The notes beneath the pieces were generated by a model that was not told the DNA's origin, ran no database searches, and was given only the letters and a program-made list of their open reading frames with translations. A stretch of DNA of 64,000 nucleotides from Isoptericola croceus (lineage in GTDB: Bacteria; Actinomycetota; Actinomycetes; Actinomycetales; Cellulomonadaceae). Below, in pieces: positions 16,518 to 25,463 of this stretch (position 1 is the stretch's first letter; each line of letters starts with the position of its first letter). The translations under genes and the position numbers were made by a program. The DNA lies in NCBI RefSeq assembly GCF_029382255.1, contig NZ_JARLLG010000001.1:806001-870000 (forward strand). Reading direction: 5' to 3'.

Positions 16518-17879
16518 ATGGCACGACTCTTCGGCACGGACGGTGTCCGTGGCCTGGCCAACCGCGACGTGACGGTCGAGCTCGCGCTCGATCTCGGGAG
16601 CGCCGCAGCGCACGTGCTGGGCTCCCGGGCGACGCCGGGCCACCGGCCCAAAGCCGTCCTCGGGCGCGACCCGCGCGCCTCGGGCGAGTTTCTCTCTGCC
16701 GCGGTCTCGGCGGGGCTGGCGGCCTCCGGTGTCGATGTCGTGGACCTCGGTGTCGTACCCACGCCGGCGCTCGCGTACCTCGTCAGCGCCATGCACGCGG
16801 ACCTCGGCGTGATGGTCTCCGCGTCGCACAACTCCATGCCGGACAACGGCATCAAGTTCTTCGCCCGCGGCGGGCTCAAGCTCGACGACAGCGTCGAGGA
16901 CGAGATCGAGGCGGTGCTCGGCAACGGTTGGGAGCGCCCGATCGGGGCCGACGTCGGGCGGATGCGCACGGACACCGGCATCGCGGCGGAGCAGTACGTC
17001 GAGCACCTGGTCACGAGCATCGGCACGACGCCGGACCACCGGCCGCTCGAGGGTCTGCGCATCGCGGTGGACGCGGCCAACGGCGCGGCGAGCCAGGTCG
17101 GACCGGACGCGCTGCGCGCCGCCGGCGCGGACGTCGTCGTCATCAACGCGAGCCCCGACGGGCGCAACATCAACGAGAAGGCCGGCTCCACCCACCCCGA
17201 GCAGCTGCAGGCCGTCGTGGTGGCCGCCGAGGCGGACTTCGGCGTGGCGTTCGACGGCGACGCGGACCGCTGCCTCGCCGTCGACCACGGGGGCGTCCTG
17301 GTGGACGGCGACCAGATCCTCGGCATCCTCGCCAAGTCGATGAAGGACGAGGGCCGGCTGCCCTCCGACACGCTCGTCGTCACCGTCATGAGCAACCTCG
17401 GGTTGCTGCTGGCCATGAAGGACGCCGGGATCACGACCGTCCAGACGGGCGTCGGCGACCGGTACGTCCTCGAGGAGATGCGGGCGCACGGCTACGGCCT
17501 CGGCGGCGAGCAGTCCGGTCACATCATCCTCGCCGAGCACGCCACCACCGGCGACGGCGTCCTCACCGCGCTGCACCTCGCCGCACGGATCAAGGCGACC
17601 GGACACCGGCTGGCAGACCTCGCGACGGAGATCCCGCGCCTGCCGCAGACGCTGGTCAACGTCAAGGGCGTCGACAAGGCGCGGGCCGCCGTCGACGAGG
17701 ACCTGCGCGCTGCCGTCGAGAGCGCGGAGTCGCTGCTCGGGGAGACGGGACGCGTCCTGTTGCGACCCTCCGGCACCGAGCCCGTCGTGCGCGTCATGGT
17801 GGAAGCGGCTACCCAGACCCAGGCCGACGGTGTCGCGGAGACGCTCGCCGCCGTCGTGCGGGAGCGGCTCGGCCTGTGA
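16518..17879 (+). CDS. glmM: Phosphoglucosamine mutase
   Basis: GlmM (453 aa) converts glucosamine-6-phosphate to glucosamine-1-phosphate for UDP-GlcNAc and peptidoglycan synthesis. The active serine is in VMVSASHN at about residue 103, the magnesium loop is [10 protein letters not shown], and the phosphate-binding loop is [12 protein letters not shown]. The start [15 protein letters not shown] is standard, with GAGAGGACGAG upstream. Its stop overlaps the def GTG. Confidence 0.97.
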   Translation: MARLFGTDGVRGLANRDVTVELALDLGSAAAHVLGSRATPGHRPKAVLGRDPRASGEFLSAAVSAGLAASGVDVVDLGVVPTPALAYLVSAMHADLGVMVSASHNSMPDNGIKFFARGGLKLDDSVEDEIEAVLGNGWERPIGADVGRMRTDTGIAAEQYVEHLVTSIGTTPDHRPLEGLRIAVDAANGAASQVGPDALRAAGADVVVINASPDGRNINEKAGSTHPEQLQAVVVAAEADFGVAFDGDADRCLAVDHGGVLVDGDQILGILAKSMKDEGRLPSDTLVVTVMSNLGLLLAMKDAGITTVQTGVGDRYVLEEMRAHGYGLGGEQSGHIILAEHATTGDGVLTALHLAARIKATGHRLADLATEIPRLPQTLVNVKGVDKARAAVDEDLRAAVESAESLLGETGRVLLRPSGTEPVVRVMVEAATQTQADGVAETLAAVVRERLGL

Positions 17880-18592
17880 GCTCGTGGCCGGGCGAACCGG
17901 TCCCGGCGCTGGTCGACGCCGTGACCGAGCTGCTCGACGTCGCGTTCGCCCGGGCCGAGGCGCCCGGGGTGCTGCCGATCGTGCAGGCCGGCGACCCGGT
18001 CCTGCGCACGCCCGCGGCGCCCTACACGGGCCAGCTCGGGGACGTGCTGCCGCGCCTCCTCAAGGCGATGCGGCGCACCATGCGGGCGGCGCCCGGCGTC
18101 GGGCTCGCGGCGCCCCAGATCGGCATCGCGCTCGCGCTCGCCGTCTGCGAGGACACCGGCATGCCCGGCGACAAGCGTGAGCGGGCACCGATGCCGTTCC
18201 GCGTCCTGGTCAACCCCGACTACGCTGCGGCGGCCGACGACGGCACGCCAGCTCCGCCCGGCGCGGTGGCCGGTGCGGGTGGGGCGGGTCATCCGTCGCG
18301 CGTCGCCTTCTACGAGGGCTGCCTGTCCGTCTCCGGCTGGCAGGCCGTCGTCGCGCGGCCCCGCAGCGTCCGGCTGACGGGGCAGGACGAGACCGGCGCG
18401 TGGTTCGACGAGGTGCTCACGGGATGGTCGGCGCGGATCGTGCAGCACGAGACCGACCACCTGCGTGGCGTGCTCTACCTGGACCGTGCCGAGACCCGGT
18501 CGCTGGCGTCGAACGCGAACCTCGAGCGGTACTGGTCGGCGTCGCCGGACCCGACGCCCGCCGCCACGGCACTCGGTTTCACCCTCCCCTGA
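17876..18592 (+). CDS. def: Peptide deformylase
   Basis: This metallohydrolase (238 aa) removes the formyl group from initiator Met. Motif I is [10 protein letters not shown], motif II is EGCLSV (Cys is a metal ligand) and motif III is VQHETDHL (two His ligands and the catalytic Glu). The protein is longer than typical because of an N-terminal extension of about 40 residues and a Gly/Ala/Pro-rich insert ([18 protein letters not shown]) before motif II. The GTG start overlaps the glmM stop (GTGA). Confidence 0.94.
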   Translation: MSSWPGEPVPALVDAVTELLDVAFARAEAPGVLPIVQAGDPVLRTPAAPYTGQLGDVLPRLLKAMRRTMRAAPGVGLAAPQIGIALALAVCEDTGMPGDKRERAPMPFRVLVNPDYAAAADDGTPAPPGAVAGAGGAGHPSRVAFYEGCLSVSGWQAVVARPRSVRLTGQDETGAWFDEVLTGWSARIVQHETDHLRGVLYLDRAETRSLASNANLERYWSASPDPTPAATALGFTLP

Positions 18593-18660
18593 CCTGCTGC
18601 CGCCATGCGCTGGACAGATGCTGTGAAACCGGCGTGAACGTTCGCTGCTCAGGGGACTAC

Positions 18661-18683
18661 CCGGGACATCCCTGATGTCCCGG
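18661..18683 (+). terminator. Hairpin between def and the DedA gene
   Basis: CCGGGACATC (18661-18670) pairs exactly with GATGTCCCGG (18674-18683) around a CCT loop. It stands 68 bases after the def stop and about 90 before the DedA gene. It could be a terminator or a protein-binding palindrome. Confidence 0.5.
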
Positions 18684-18771
18684 CGACCGCGCTACCTCTA
18701 CGCTGGGACTCGTCGCACCGGTCGGTGCCGATGCCGCCGCCGGCCGGGCCGGCTGACGAACGAGGGACCGC

Positions 18772-19455
18772 GTGCCGGGAATCGCCATGATGCTGGACCA
18801 GGTGGAGGCCTGGATCCTCGAGACCGCCGCCTCCGTCTGGATCTACCCCGCGATGTTCGCCTCGGCCTACATCGATGGCTTCTTCCCCCCGGTCCCCAGC
18901 GAGTCGGTGCTCGTCACGCTCGTGATCTCCGCGCAGGCCACCGGCGTGCCCTGGCTGTGGCTGATCATCCCCGTCGCGGCGGTCGGGGCGTGGCTGGGCG
19001 ACCAGACCGCGTACCTCATCGGCCGGCGCTACGGCACCGAACGGCTCGCCGGGATGCGCAGCGCCCGGGGACGCAAGACCGTCTCGTGGGCGCGGCGTGC
19101 GCTGGCGCGACGCGGCGCCGTCTTCATCATCGCGGCCCGCTACATCCCCGTCGGTCGGGTGGCGGTCAACATGACCGCCGGAGCGCTCGGCTATCCGCAG
19201 CGACGTTTCATGGTGTTCTCCGGCGTCGCCGCCGTGCTCTGGGTCGCGTACTCGACGCTGATCGGCATCGCCGCAGCCGAGGTGCTGGGCCACAGTCCGT
19301 TGCTGGCGATGGTGGTCGGCGTGGTCGGTGGTGGTTTGCTGGGCCTCGTGGTCGACCGGGTGGTCCAGGCGTTCACGCCCCGCGAGGAGGTCCTGGAGGA
19401 GATGCGCACCCAGGCTCCGGTCGCGGTCGTCGAGGAGGCCTCAGAGCTTGCGTAG
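18772..19455 (+). CDS. DedA-family membrane protein
   Basis: DedA proteins (227 aa here) are inner-membrane proteins of the VTT/SNARE-associated family, linked to lipid carrier recycling and membrane homeostasis. Family marks are the first reentrant segment [35 protein letters not shown] and the [20 protein letters not shown] block. Four to five hydrophobic segments are visible. I chose GTG 18772 with GAGGGA before it; an ATG at 18787 is an alternative. Its 3' end overlaps coaA by 15 bases, tail to tail. Confidence 0.88.
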   Translation: MPGIAMMLDQVEAWILETAASVWIYPAMFASAYIDGFFPPVPSESVLVTLVISAQATGVPWLWLIIPVAAVGAWLGDQTAYLIGRRYGTERLAGMRSARGRKTVSWARRALARRGAVFIIAARYIPVGRVAVNMTAGALGYPQRRFMVFSGVAAVLWVAYSTLIGIAAAEVLGHSPLLAMVVGVVGGGLLGLVVDRVVQAFTPREEVLEEMRTQAPVAVVEEASELA

Positions 19456-20451
19456 CCGCACCCGCTGGACGGAGTGGTCCGAGCCCTTCGTCATGACGAG
19501 GGTCGCCCGGCCCCGGGTGGGCAGCACGTTGTGCTCGAGGTTCGGGGCGTTGATCGACTCCCAGATGTTCAGCGCGCGCTCGGTGGCCTCCGCGTCGGAC
19601 AGGTCGGCGTAGCGGCGGAAGTACGACTCCGGCCGGCTGAACGCCGTACGACGCAGCTTGAGGAACCGGTCCACGTACCACTGCCGGATGTTGCGGGTAC
19701 GGGCGTCGACGTAGATCGAGAAGTCGAAGAAGTCGCTCACCGCGACCGTCGGCTCGGTGGTCGAGGTCGAGCGCGCCGGCTGCAGCACGTTGAGCCCTTC
19801 GACGATGAGGACGTCCGGCCGGTGCACCACGGCTTCCTCGCCCGGGACGATGTCGTAGACCACGTGCGAGTACACCGGGGCGTAGACCTTCGGCTGGCCG
19901 GCCTTGACGCGGGACAGGAATCGGATGAGCGCCCGGCGGTCGTACGACTCGGGGAACCCCTTGCGGGACAGCAGGCCCCGGCGCTCCAGCTCGGCGTTGG
20001 GATAGAGGAACCCGTCGGTGGTGATGAGCTCGACGTGCGGCGTCTCCGGCCAGCGGGCCATCATCTCGCGCAGCACCCGCGCCGTCGTCGACTTGCCGAC
20101 CGCGACCGAGCCGGCGACGCCGATGACGTAGGGGGTGCGGGGCGGTTCCTCGCCGAGGAACGTCGACGTGGCGCGGTGCAGCCCGGCGGTCGCCGTGACG
20201 TACAGGTTGAGCAGCCGGGACAGCGGCCGATAGATGGCGTCGACCTCGGCCAGGTCGATCGGGTCGCCGAGACCGCGCAGCCGTGCCACGTCCTCGTCGG
20301 TGAGCGGCAGCGGCGTCTGCTCGGACAGGCCGCTCCAGGCCATCCGGTCGAAGTCGACGTAGGGGGAGGCCGGTGCGAGCCGGGGCAGGTGCTCCGACAG
20401 GGGAGGGAGCGACGAGTCACCGTTCCCGGGTGTCGCGGACGAGGAGGTCAC
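19441..20451 (-). CDS. coaA: Pantothenate kinase, type I
   Basis: CoaA (336 aa) phosphorylates pantothenate, the first step of coenzyme A synthesis. The Walker A motif [12 protein letters not shown] lies at about residues 111-122. Other family blocks are [45 protein letters not shown] and the C-terminal [23 protein letters not shown] 20451 gives the usual length plus a short polar N-terminus. The gene diverges from the MazG-like gene and acpS, so two CoA-related functions flank one intergenic region. Confidence 0.95.
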   Translation of the reverse strand: MTSSSATPGNGDSSLPPLSEHLPRLAPASPYVDFDRMAWSGLSEQTPLPLTDEDVARLRGLGDPIDLAEVDAIYRPLSRLLNLYVTATAGLHRATSTFLGEEPPRTPYVIGVAGSVAVGKSTTARVLREMMARWPETPHVELITTDGFLYPNAELERRGLLSRKGFPESYDRRALIRFLSRVKAGQPKVYAPVYSHVVYDIVPGEEAVVHRPDVLIVEGLNVLQPARSTSTTEPTVAVSDFFDFSIYVDARTRNIRQWYVDRFLKLRRTAFSRPESYFRRYADLSDAEATERALNIWESINAPNLEHNVLPTRGRATLVMTKGSDHSVQRVRLRKL

Positions 20452-20520
20452 TGGTCGATTCTGCCCGAGGTCCCCACCGGCGACGCAAGCGACGGCCGGG
20501 ACGGGCGCTGCCCGCCGGTG

Positions 20521-20578
20521 CCGAGCATGCGACGGCAGCCCGTCCCAGAGCGCCGACGGGCCGACGTCGCATGCTCGG
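20521..20578. repeat. Nested 58-base dyad between divergent coaA and the MazG-like gene
   Basis: CCGAGCATGCGACG (20521-20534) is exactly inverted as CGTCGCATGCTCGG (20565-20578), and inside it CCCGTC (20539-20544) is inverted as GACGGG (20555-20560). Both neighbours are transcribed away from it, so it cannot terminate either one. It may be an operator or a mobile palindrome. Confidence 0.75.
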
Positions 20579-20602
20579 CCGTCGAGGAGGCATGATCGAC
20601 GC

Positions 20603-21013
20603 ATGACCGAGCCTGGTGCACCCGGACCCGAGCCGTCGTCGGACGGTGTCTTGTCGGCAGAACGACCGAACCGCTCGCTCGCGGCGCTCGCGGACGAGGT
20701 CGAGATCATCTCGCGCGTCTACGAGCGGCTGTTCGGTGTGCCGCGGTCCGACGACTGGCTCGTGCTCAAGCTTCACGAGGAGATCGGCGAGCTCACCCAG
20801 GCGTACCTGGCCCGGTCCGGACGGTCGCGCGACCGCGGGGAAGCTGCCGAGACGGTCGACCTGGGTTTCCGGGCCGAGCTCGCGGACGTGCTGGCCCAGC
20901 TGTTGCTGGTGGCACGGCGGTTCGACGTCGACCTCGAGGGCGAGCTGGAGCGCAAGTGGTTCCGTTGGCGCCACCTCGTCGAGCCTGCGGACGAGGCCGG
21001 GGTGCGGCGATGA
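20603..21013 (+). CDS. MazG-like NTP pyrophosphohydrolase-fold protein
   Basis: A 136-aa protein with the all-alpha NTP-pyrophosphatase pattern: acidic [12 protein letters not shown] in the first helix pair and [14 protein letters not shown] (ExxD type) in the second. Related enzymes hydrolyse (d)NTPs or phosphoribosyl-ATP; the substrate here is unknown. About 30 polar residues precede the domain. The stop overlaps the acpS ATG (ATGA). GAGGAGG lies 10 bases before the ATG. Confidence 0.78.
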   Translation: MTEPGAPGPEPSSDGVLSAERPNRSLAALADEVEIISRVYERLFGVPRSDDWLVLKLHEEIGELTQAYLARSGRSRDRGEAAETVDLGFRAELADVLAQLLLVARRFDVDLEGELERKWFRWRHLVEPADEAGVRR

Positions 21014-21360
21014 TCATCGGGGTGGGGATCGATGTCGTCGACGTCGAACGGTTCATGGCCACGCTGGAGCGCACCCCGCGGCTGCGCGAGAAGCTGTTCA
21101 CCGCCGAGGAGCGGGAGCTGCCGGCGTCGTCCCTGGCCGCGCGGTTCGCCGCGAAGGAGGCGATCGCCAAGGCGCTCGGGGCACCCGGAAACATGCGGTG
21201 GCACGACGCCACCGTGCATCGTGTCGTCGGCGGGCCGCCCGAGGTGGAGCTGCGGGGCACGGTGCAGGCGCGGGCAGAGGAGCTGGGTGTGCGGCACTGG
21301 CACCTGTCGATCTCCCACGACGCGGGGATCTCGTCCGCCATGGTCATCGCAGAGGGCTGA
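21010..21360 (+). CDS. acpS: Holo-[acyl-carrier-protein] synthase
   Basis: AcpS (116 aa) transfers phosphopantetheine from CoA to the acyl carrier protein. Metal-binding Asp8 is in [15 protein letters not shown] and Glu50 in [13 protein letters not shown], with [18 protein letters not shown] at the C-terminus. It is coupled to the MazG-like gene (ATGA overlap). Its cosubstrate CoA depends on coaA, which lies divergently 0.6 kb away. Confidence 0.95.
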   Translation: MIIGVGIDVVDVERFMATLERTPRLREKLFTAEERELPASSLAARFAAKEAIAKALGAPGNMRWHDATVHRVVGGPPEVELRGTVQARAEELGVRHWHLSISHDAGISSAMVIAEG

Positions 21361-21380
21361 CCACCCCGAGCGCACTTCTG

Positions 21381-21444
21381 CGGTCGGTAGTTCGGGGCGA
21401 GATCGGTAGTTCGAACTACCGATCTCGCCACGAACTACCGACCG
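21381..21444. terminator. Bidirectional 64-base palindrome between acpS and the LLM gene
   Basis: The arms 21381-21412 and 21413-21444 are reverse complements over 32 bases with one mismatch. Each arm has two CGGTAGTTC units around GGGCGAGAT, so the unit occurs four times. The two genes converge here and the LLM stop codon abuts the palindrome, which fits a shared terminator. Confidence 0.75.
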
Positions 21445-21445
21445 G

Positions 21446-22501
21446 TCAGTCCTGCAGCTCGGGGATGACCTGGCGCTGGAACAGCTCGATCTGGTCCCGG
21501 TCGCCCACGGCGTTGGGGAAGTACGCGATCGTGTAGGTCATCCCGCGTGCCTTGAGATCCTGCAGCGTCTCGACGATCTGCTCCGGCGTGCCGACCAACG
21601 GGCCGTTGCGCCAGTTGTGCACCTCGCGCTCGCCCGCGTCGTTCGGCGCGTACGTGCCGAAGTGCGACTCGATCCACGCCAGCCGGTCCTCGACCTCGGC
21701 CTGGTTCTCGCCGATGACGACGTTGTAGTCGGACGAGCGGGTGATCGCACCGAAGTCCGTGCCGACGTCCTGACAGTGCTGCTCGAGGATCTGTGACTTG
21801 TGTGAGAACGTCTCGGGGTCGCCCGCGAAGTTCGTGTACTGCGCGAACCGCGCCGCGATGCGCAGCGTCTTCTTCTCGCCGCCGCCCGCGATCCACAGCG
21901 GGATGCTCGGGACCTGCGCGCCGTCGTCGCCGACCGGGAGCTTCTGCAGCGGCTGCGGGTAGCACAGGGCGCCGTCGACCTGGTACCGCTTGCCCTCGAA
22001 CGTGCCGGAGTTCCCCGTGCGCCACATGTTCGTCATGATCTGCACGCCCTCGTCGAGTGCGCGGATGCGCTCGCCCGCGCTCGGGAAGCCGTAGCCGTAG
22101 GCGCGCCACTCGTGCTCGTACCAGCCGGCGCCGATGCCCATCTCGAGGCGACCGCCCGAGATGGCGTCGACCGTCGCCGCGACCTTCGCCAGGTACGTCG
22201 GCTCGCGGTAGGACATGCACGTGCACATCTGACCGAGGCGCACCCGCTGCGACGCGGCGGCGAAAGCCGCCATGAGCGACCACGCCTCGTGCGTCGCCTC
22301 GGGATTCGGCACCGGCACCGTGTGGAAGTGGTCGTAGACCCACACCGACTCCCAGGCGAACCCACCGCCCGGGACGGCCTCGCCCGCCGCGGCGTTGTCG
22401 GCGTAGTGGAGGAGAGACAGCATCGTCTCCCAGTGCTGCTCCGGCGGGACGTCGGTGAGCGAGTGCCGCCAGCCCTGCGGGATGAAGAGTCCGAATCGCA
22501 T
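21446..22501 (-). CDS. LLM-class flavin-dependent oxidoreductase
   Basis: A luciferase-like TIM-barrel protein (351 aa) that probably uses F420 or FMN. Family features are MRFGLFIPQG at the first strand, ESVWVYDHFHTVP, RVRLGQMCTCMSYREPTYLAK, ISGGRLEMGIGAGWYEHEWRAYG and IPLWIAGGGEKKTLRIAARFA. TIGR-type F420 families share this arrangement, but the substrate cannot be assigned. It faces acpS tail to tail and diverges from nnr with 56 bases between starts. Confidence 0.87.
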   Translation of the reverse strand: MRFGLFIPQGWRHSLTDVPPEQHWETMLSLLHYADNAAAGEAVPGGGFAWESVWVYDHFHTVPVPNPEATHEAWSLMAAFAAASQRVRLGQMCTCMSYREPTYLAKVAATVDAISGGRLEMGIGAGWYEHEWRAYGYGFPSAGERIRALDEGVQIMTNMWRTGNSGTFEGKRYQVDGALCYPQPLQKLPVGDDGAQVPSIPLWIAGGGEKKTLRIAARFAQYTNFAGDPETFSHKSQILEQHCQDVGTDFGAITRSSDYNVVIGENQAEVEDRLAWIESHFGTYAPNDAGEREVHNWRNGPLVGTPEQIVETLQDLKARGMTYTIAYFPNAVGDRDQIELFQRQVIPELQD

Positions 22502-22557
22502 GGCCCGAGCCTATGCCTCCTGCTGCACCGGTGCGCGGGTCGCGGGAGGATGCGGAC

Positions 22558-24102
22558 ATGATCGCCGCCTGGACCGCCGCTGACGTCCGCGCCGCCGAGG
22601 AACCCCTGCTGGAGGCCGGCGCACCGCTGATGGAGCGCGCGTCGTTCGCGCTGGCCGGGCAGGTCCTGGCAGACCTGCGTGCCCGACGGCGGCACGTGCG
22701 TGGCGCTCGCGCCGTGCTGCTGGTGGGCGCCGGGAACAACGGGGGGGACGCTCTGCACGCCGGGGCGGTGCTCGCCCGGCGGGGCCTGGCGGTGACCGCG
22801 GTGCTGACCTCCGAGCGGGTGCACGCCGGCGGGCTCGCGGCGCTGCGGTCCGCCGGCGGCCGGGTGGTCGAGCTGTTCGCGGAACCGGGGAGTCTCGACG
22901 AGGTCGCGGCGCGAGCGGCCCGGGCCGACGTCGTCCTGGACGGTCTGGTCGGGATCGGTGCCCGCGGCGCGCTCCGGGGCCTCGCCGCCGACGCCGTCAC
23001 GGCCCTGCTGGACGTCGGGAGTACGGGGCGCCCGTGGGTCGTCGCCGTCGACCTGCCGTCCGGGATCGGGGCCGACGACGGCGCGCTGGCCGGGCCGGTG
23101 CTGCCGGCCGACCGGACGGTCACCTTCGGGGCGGCCAAGCCGGGTCTGCTGGCGCCGCCCGCCGCCCACCTGGTCGGCGAGGTGACCGTCGTCGACATCG
23201 GGCTGTCGTTCGACGGACCCCCGGCGCTGTGCCGGCTCGAGACCGAGGACGTCGCGTCCGGGTGGCCGGTTCCCGGGCCGGCCGACCACAAGTACAGCCG
23301 GGGCGTCGTCGGCGTCGTCGCCGGGACGGCCACCTATCCCGGCGCGGCGGTCCTCACCACCTCGGCCGCCGTGCGCTCGGGCGCGGGGATGGTCCGGTAC
23401 CGCGGGCCGGACGCCGTCGGGCACGCCGTGGTGGCGGCACGGCCGGAGGTCGTCGTCGGGCCGGGGCGCGTCCAGTCCTGGGTGGTCGGTCCCGGGATAC
23501 CGAGCGGACCCGACCAGCCGGCGGGTGCCGACGACGGTCAGCACGAGCGGGGGAGCGCCGGCCTGGCGGCGGCCCGCGGCGAGCTCGCCGGGGTCGGTGA
23601 GCCGGCACCCGCCGTGATCGACGCGGGGGGACTGGCACTGCTCGACGAGCGGTGCCCGCCGTGGTTCGTCCTCACCCCGCACGCCGGTGAGCTGACCACG
23701 CTCCTGCGGTCACGCGGACAGGACGTCCGGCGCCGTGACGTCGAGGCCGCACCGCTGCGCTGGTCACGTACGGCGCAGGAGCTGACCGGTGCGACCGTGC
23801 TGCTCAAGGGCGGCGTGACCGTCGTCGTCGGGCCGTCGGTGGCATACGCCCAGGCCGACGCGCCCGCCTGGCTGTCCACGGCCGGGGCGGGCGACGTGCT
23901 GGCTGGACTGCTGGGCGCGATGCTCGCGGCGCGGTCGGCCGAGGTGGTGCGGCGCCCGGCGCTCGCGGCCGAGATCGCGGCGGCCGCCGCGCTGGTGCAC
24001 GGCCGGGCCGCCCACCGGGCGAACCCCGGCGGCCCGGTGGCCGCCCTCGACGTCGCCGAGGCGATCCCGGCCACGGTGGCGGAGCTCGTCGGGCCGACGT
24101 AG
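22558..24102 (+). CDS. nnr: Bifunctional NAD(P)H-hydrate epimerase/dehydratase
   Basis: Nnr (514 aa) repairs hydrated NADH and NADPH. The N-terminal epimerase domain (about 1-215) has VLLVGAGNNGGDALHAGAVLA and DLPSGIGADDG. The C-terminal ADP-dependent dehydratase domain (about 225-505) has YSRGVVGVVAGTATYPGAAVL, TPHAGELTTLL and the catalytic STAGAGDVLAGLLGAML. A Gly/Ala-rich linker with SGPDQPAGADDGQHERG interrupts the second domain. The ATG at 22558 has GGGAGG upstream. In other genomes nnr often accompanies acpS and alr, as loosely here. Confidence 0.93.
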   Translation: MIAAWTAADVRAAEEPLLEAGAPLMERASFALAGQVLADLRARRRHVRGARAVLLVGAGNNGGDALHAGAVLARRGLAVTAVLTSERVHAGGLAALRSAGGRVVELFAEPGSLDEVAARAARADVVLDGLVGIGARGALRGLAADAVTALLDVGSTGRPWVVAVDLPSGIGADDGALAGPVLPADRTVTFGAAKPGLLAPPAAHLVGEVTVVDIGLSFDGPPALCRLETEDVASGWPVPGPADHKYSRGVVGVVAGTATYPGAAVLTTSAAVRSGAGMVRYRGPDAVGHAVVAARPEVVVGPGRVQSWVVGPGIPSGPDQPAGADDGQHERGSAGLAAARGELAGVGEPAPAVIDAGGLALLDERCPPWFVLTPHAGELTTLLRSRGQDVRRRDVEAAPLRWSRTAQELTGATVLLKGGVTVVVGPSVAYAQADAPAWLSTAGAGDVLAGLLGAMLAARSAEVVRRPALAAEIAAAAALVHGRAAHRANPGGPVAALDVAEAIPATVAELVGPT

Positions 24103-24145
24103 CGCTGAGTTCCCCATCGTGCGCTGATGGGGAGCTCAGCGCTAC
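24099..24145 (+). terminator. Stem-loop overlapping the nnr stop
   Basis: GTAGCGCTGAG-TTCCCCATC (24099-24118) pairs with GATGGGGAG-CTCAGCGCTAC (24126-24145) with one G-U pair and a 7-base loop. The nnr stop codon is inside the first arm. It lies between two genes on the same strand. Confidence 0.7.
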
Positions 24146-24157
24146 GTTGGCCACCCG

Positions 24158-24688
24158 ATGGCAGTGTTCGCAGCGTTCGACCCGCACCGGCACGGGGCCC
24201 CGGCGCCCGTGACGGTCCGTCCCGCGACGGTCGACGACCTGCCGGCGGTCGAACGGGTCCAGGACGCGGCGGGCCAGGCGCTGCTCCTCGACGGGATCCG
24301 CGCGGCGATCCTCGACAGCGGTCGGCTCGTGATCGTCGCCGAGGCCGACGGTGCCGAGGCCGGTCGCGTCGTCGTCGGCTGGGCCAAGACCCACCTCTAC
24401 CCCCGGCCCGACGGCGTCGCCCCGGCCGGGCACTATCTCGGCGGGGTGACGGTGCACCCCGCCTGGCGACGGCGTGGGGTCGCGACGGCGCTCACCGAGG
24501 TGCGGATGGCCTGGATCGGCACCGGAACGAACCGCGCCTTCTACGTGGTCAACGCGGGCAACGCGGCGTCGATCGCCCTGCACAAGCGGTGGGGGTTCCG
24601 GGAGGTCGCACGGGGGCCGTCGTTCCACTCGGTGACGTTCACCGGCGGGGCCGGGCTGCTGATGGCGGCCGACCTCAACGTGTCGTGA
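24158..24688 (+). CDS. GNAT-family N-acetyltransferase
   Basis: A 176-aa acyl-CoA N-acyltransferase fold. The acetyl-CoA loop is in LGGVTVHPAWRRRGVATALTEVRM, with the Q/RxxGxG/A pattern RRRGVA. The following AFYVVNAGNAASIALHKRWGF is the family's C-terminal block. About 20 residues precede the domain. The substrate is unknown. The 3' end overlaps the SDR gene by 14 bases, tail to tail. Confidence 0.85.
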   Translation: MAVFAAFDPHRHGAPAPVTVRPATVDDLPAVERVQDAAGQALLLDGIRAAILDSGRLVIVAEADGAEAGRVVVGWAKTHLYPRPDGVAPAGHYLGGVTVHPAWRRRGVATALTEVRMAWIGTGTNRAFYVVNAGNAASIALHKRWGFREVARGPSFHSVTFTGGAGLLMAADLNVS

Positions 24689-25409
24689 AGGCGCCGCCGT
24701 TGACGTGGAGCGTCTGGCCCGTGATGTGCCGTGCGCCGGGGGAGGCAAGGAACGTGACGAGGGCGGCGACGTCGTCGGGCGTCCCGGCGCGCTGGTCGTG
24801 CGTGGCGGCCACGAGCCGCTCGTGGCGCTGGTCGGTGAGCCGCCCCCTGAAGTAGTCGGTGCCTTCGATGTAACCGGGCGCGATGCAGTTGGCCGTGATG
24901 CCGCGCGGTCCGACCTGTGCCGAGAGCCCGGCCGTCCAGGCCTGGACGGCGGCCTTGGCCACCCCGTAGGAGCCACCGGCGTACTCGGCGCCGACGGATC
25001 CGACCGTGACGACGGTGCCGCCGGAGCCCATGGTGCGCAGGGCCGCGGTGACCGTCAGGACGGTCGACACCAGGTTGGCGTCGAGGTTGGCGTGCCAGGC
25101 GGCGGCGACGTCCGCCAGCGCGGGCGGGGTGGTGCGGTCGTCGGACGACCGGTCGAAGTCCGTGTTGCCGCCGGCCATGGCGACGACGACGTCGAGCGGC
25201 GCGTCCAGCTCGTCGATCAGGACGTCGACGGCGGCGGGGTCGGTGGCGTCGCACACCACCGCGCGTGACCCGGTGGCCTCAGCGGCCGCATGGAGCGGCC
25301 CCGGACGGCGCCCGGTGATCGTGACGTCGTCGCCGACGGCGGTGAGGCTGCGGGCGATCGCACGGCCGATCCCGCCGGAACCTCCGGTGATGAGTACTTG
25401 ACGGCCCAC
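24675..25409 (-). CDS. Short-chain dehydrogenase/reductase
   Basis: A classical SDR (244 aa), resembling 3-oxoacyl-ACP reductases. The NAD(P) motif is LITGGSGGIGRAIARSL, the middle part has VVAMAGGNTDF, and the catalytic Tyr and Lys are in YGVAK (YxxxK), after Ser in VGSVGAEY. The C-terminal ITGQTLHVNGGAF is the family ending. The Arg in TGRRPG after beta 2 suggests NADPH preference. It starts with GTG after GAGGAGGAG. It diverges from a MarR gene, and a perfect operator lies between them. Confidence 0.9.
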   Translation of the reverse strand: MGRQVLITGGSGGIGRAIARSLTAVGDDVTITGRRPGPLHAAAEATGSRAVVCDATDPAAVDVLIDELDAPLDVVVAMAGGNTDFDRSSDDRTTPPALADVAAAWHANLDANLVSTVLTVTAALRTMGSGGTVVTVGSVGAEYAGGSYGVAKAAVQAWTAGLSAQVGPRGITANCIAPGYIEGTDYFRGRLTDQRHERLVAATHDQRAGTPDDVAALVTFLASPGARHITGQTLHVNGGAFTTR

Positions 25410-25430
25410 GTGCTCCTCCTCGTCGTCACG

Positions 25431-25452
25431 CTATGTTTAGATCTAAACATAG
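25431..25452. promoter_or_regulatory. Perfect 22-bp operator palindrome, SDR/marR region
   Basis: CTATGTTTAGA (25431-25441) is followed by its exact reverse complement TCTAAACATAG (25442-25452). It is strikingly AT-rich for this genome and lies in the 54-base divergent gap between the SDR and MarR starts. The half-site spacing suits a MarR dimer. TATGTT in each arm could also serve as a divergent -10. Confidence 0.85.
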
Positions 25453-25463
25453 AGGAGTGCGAC

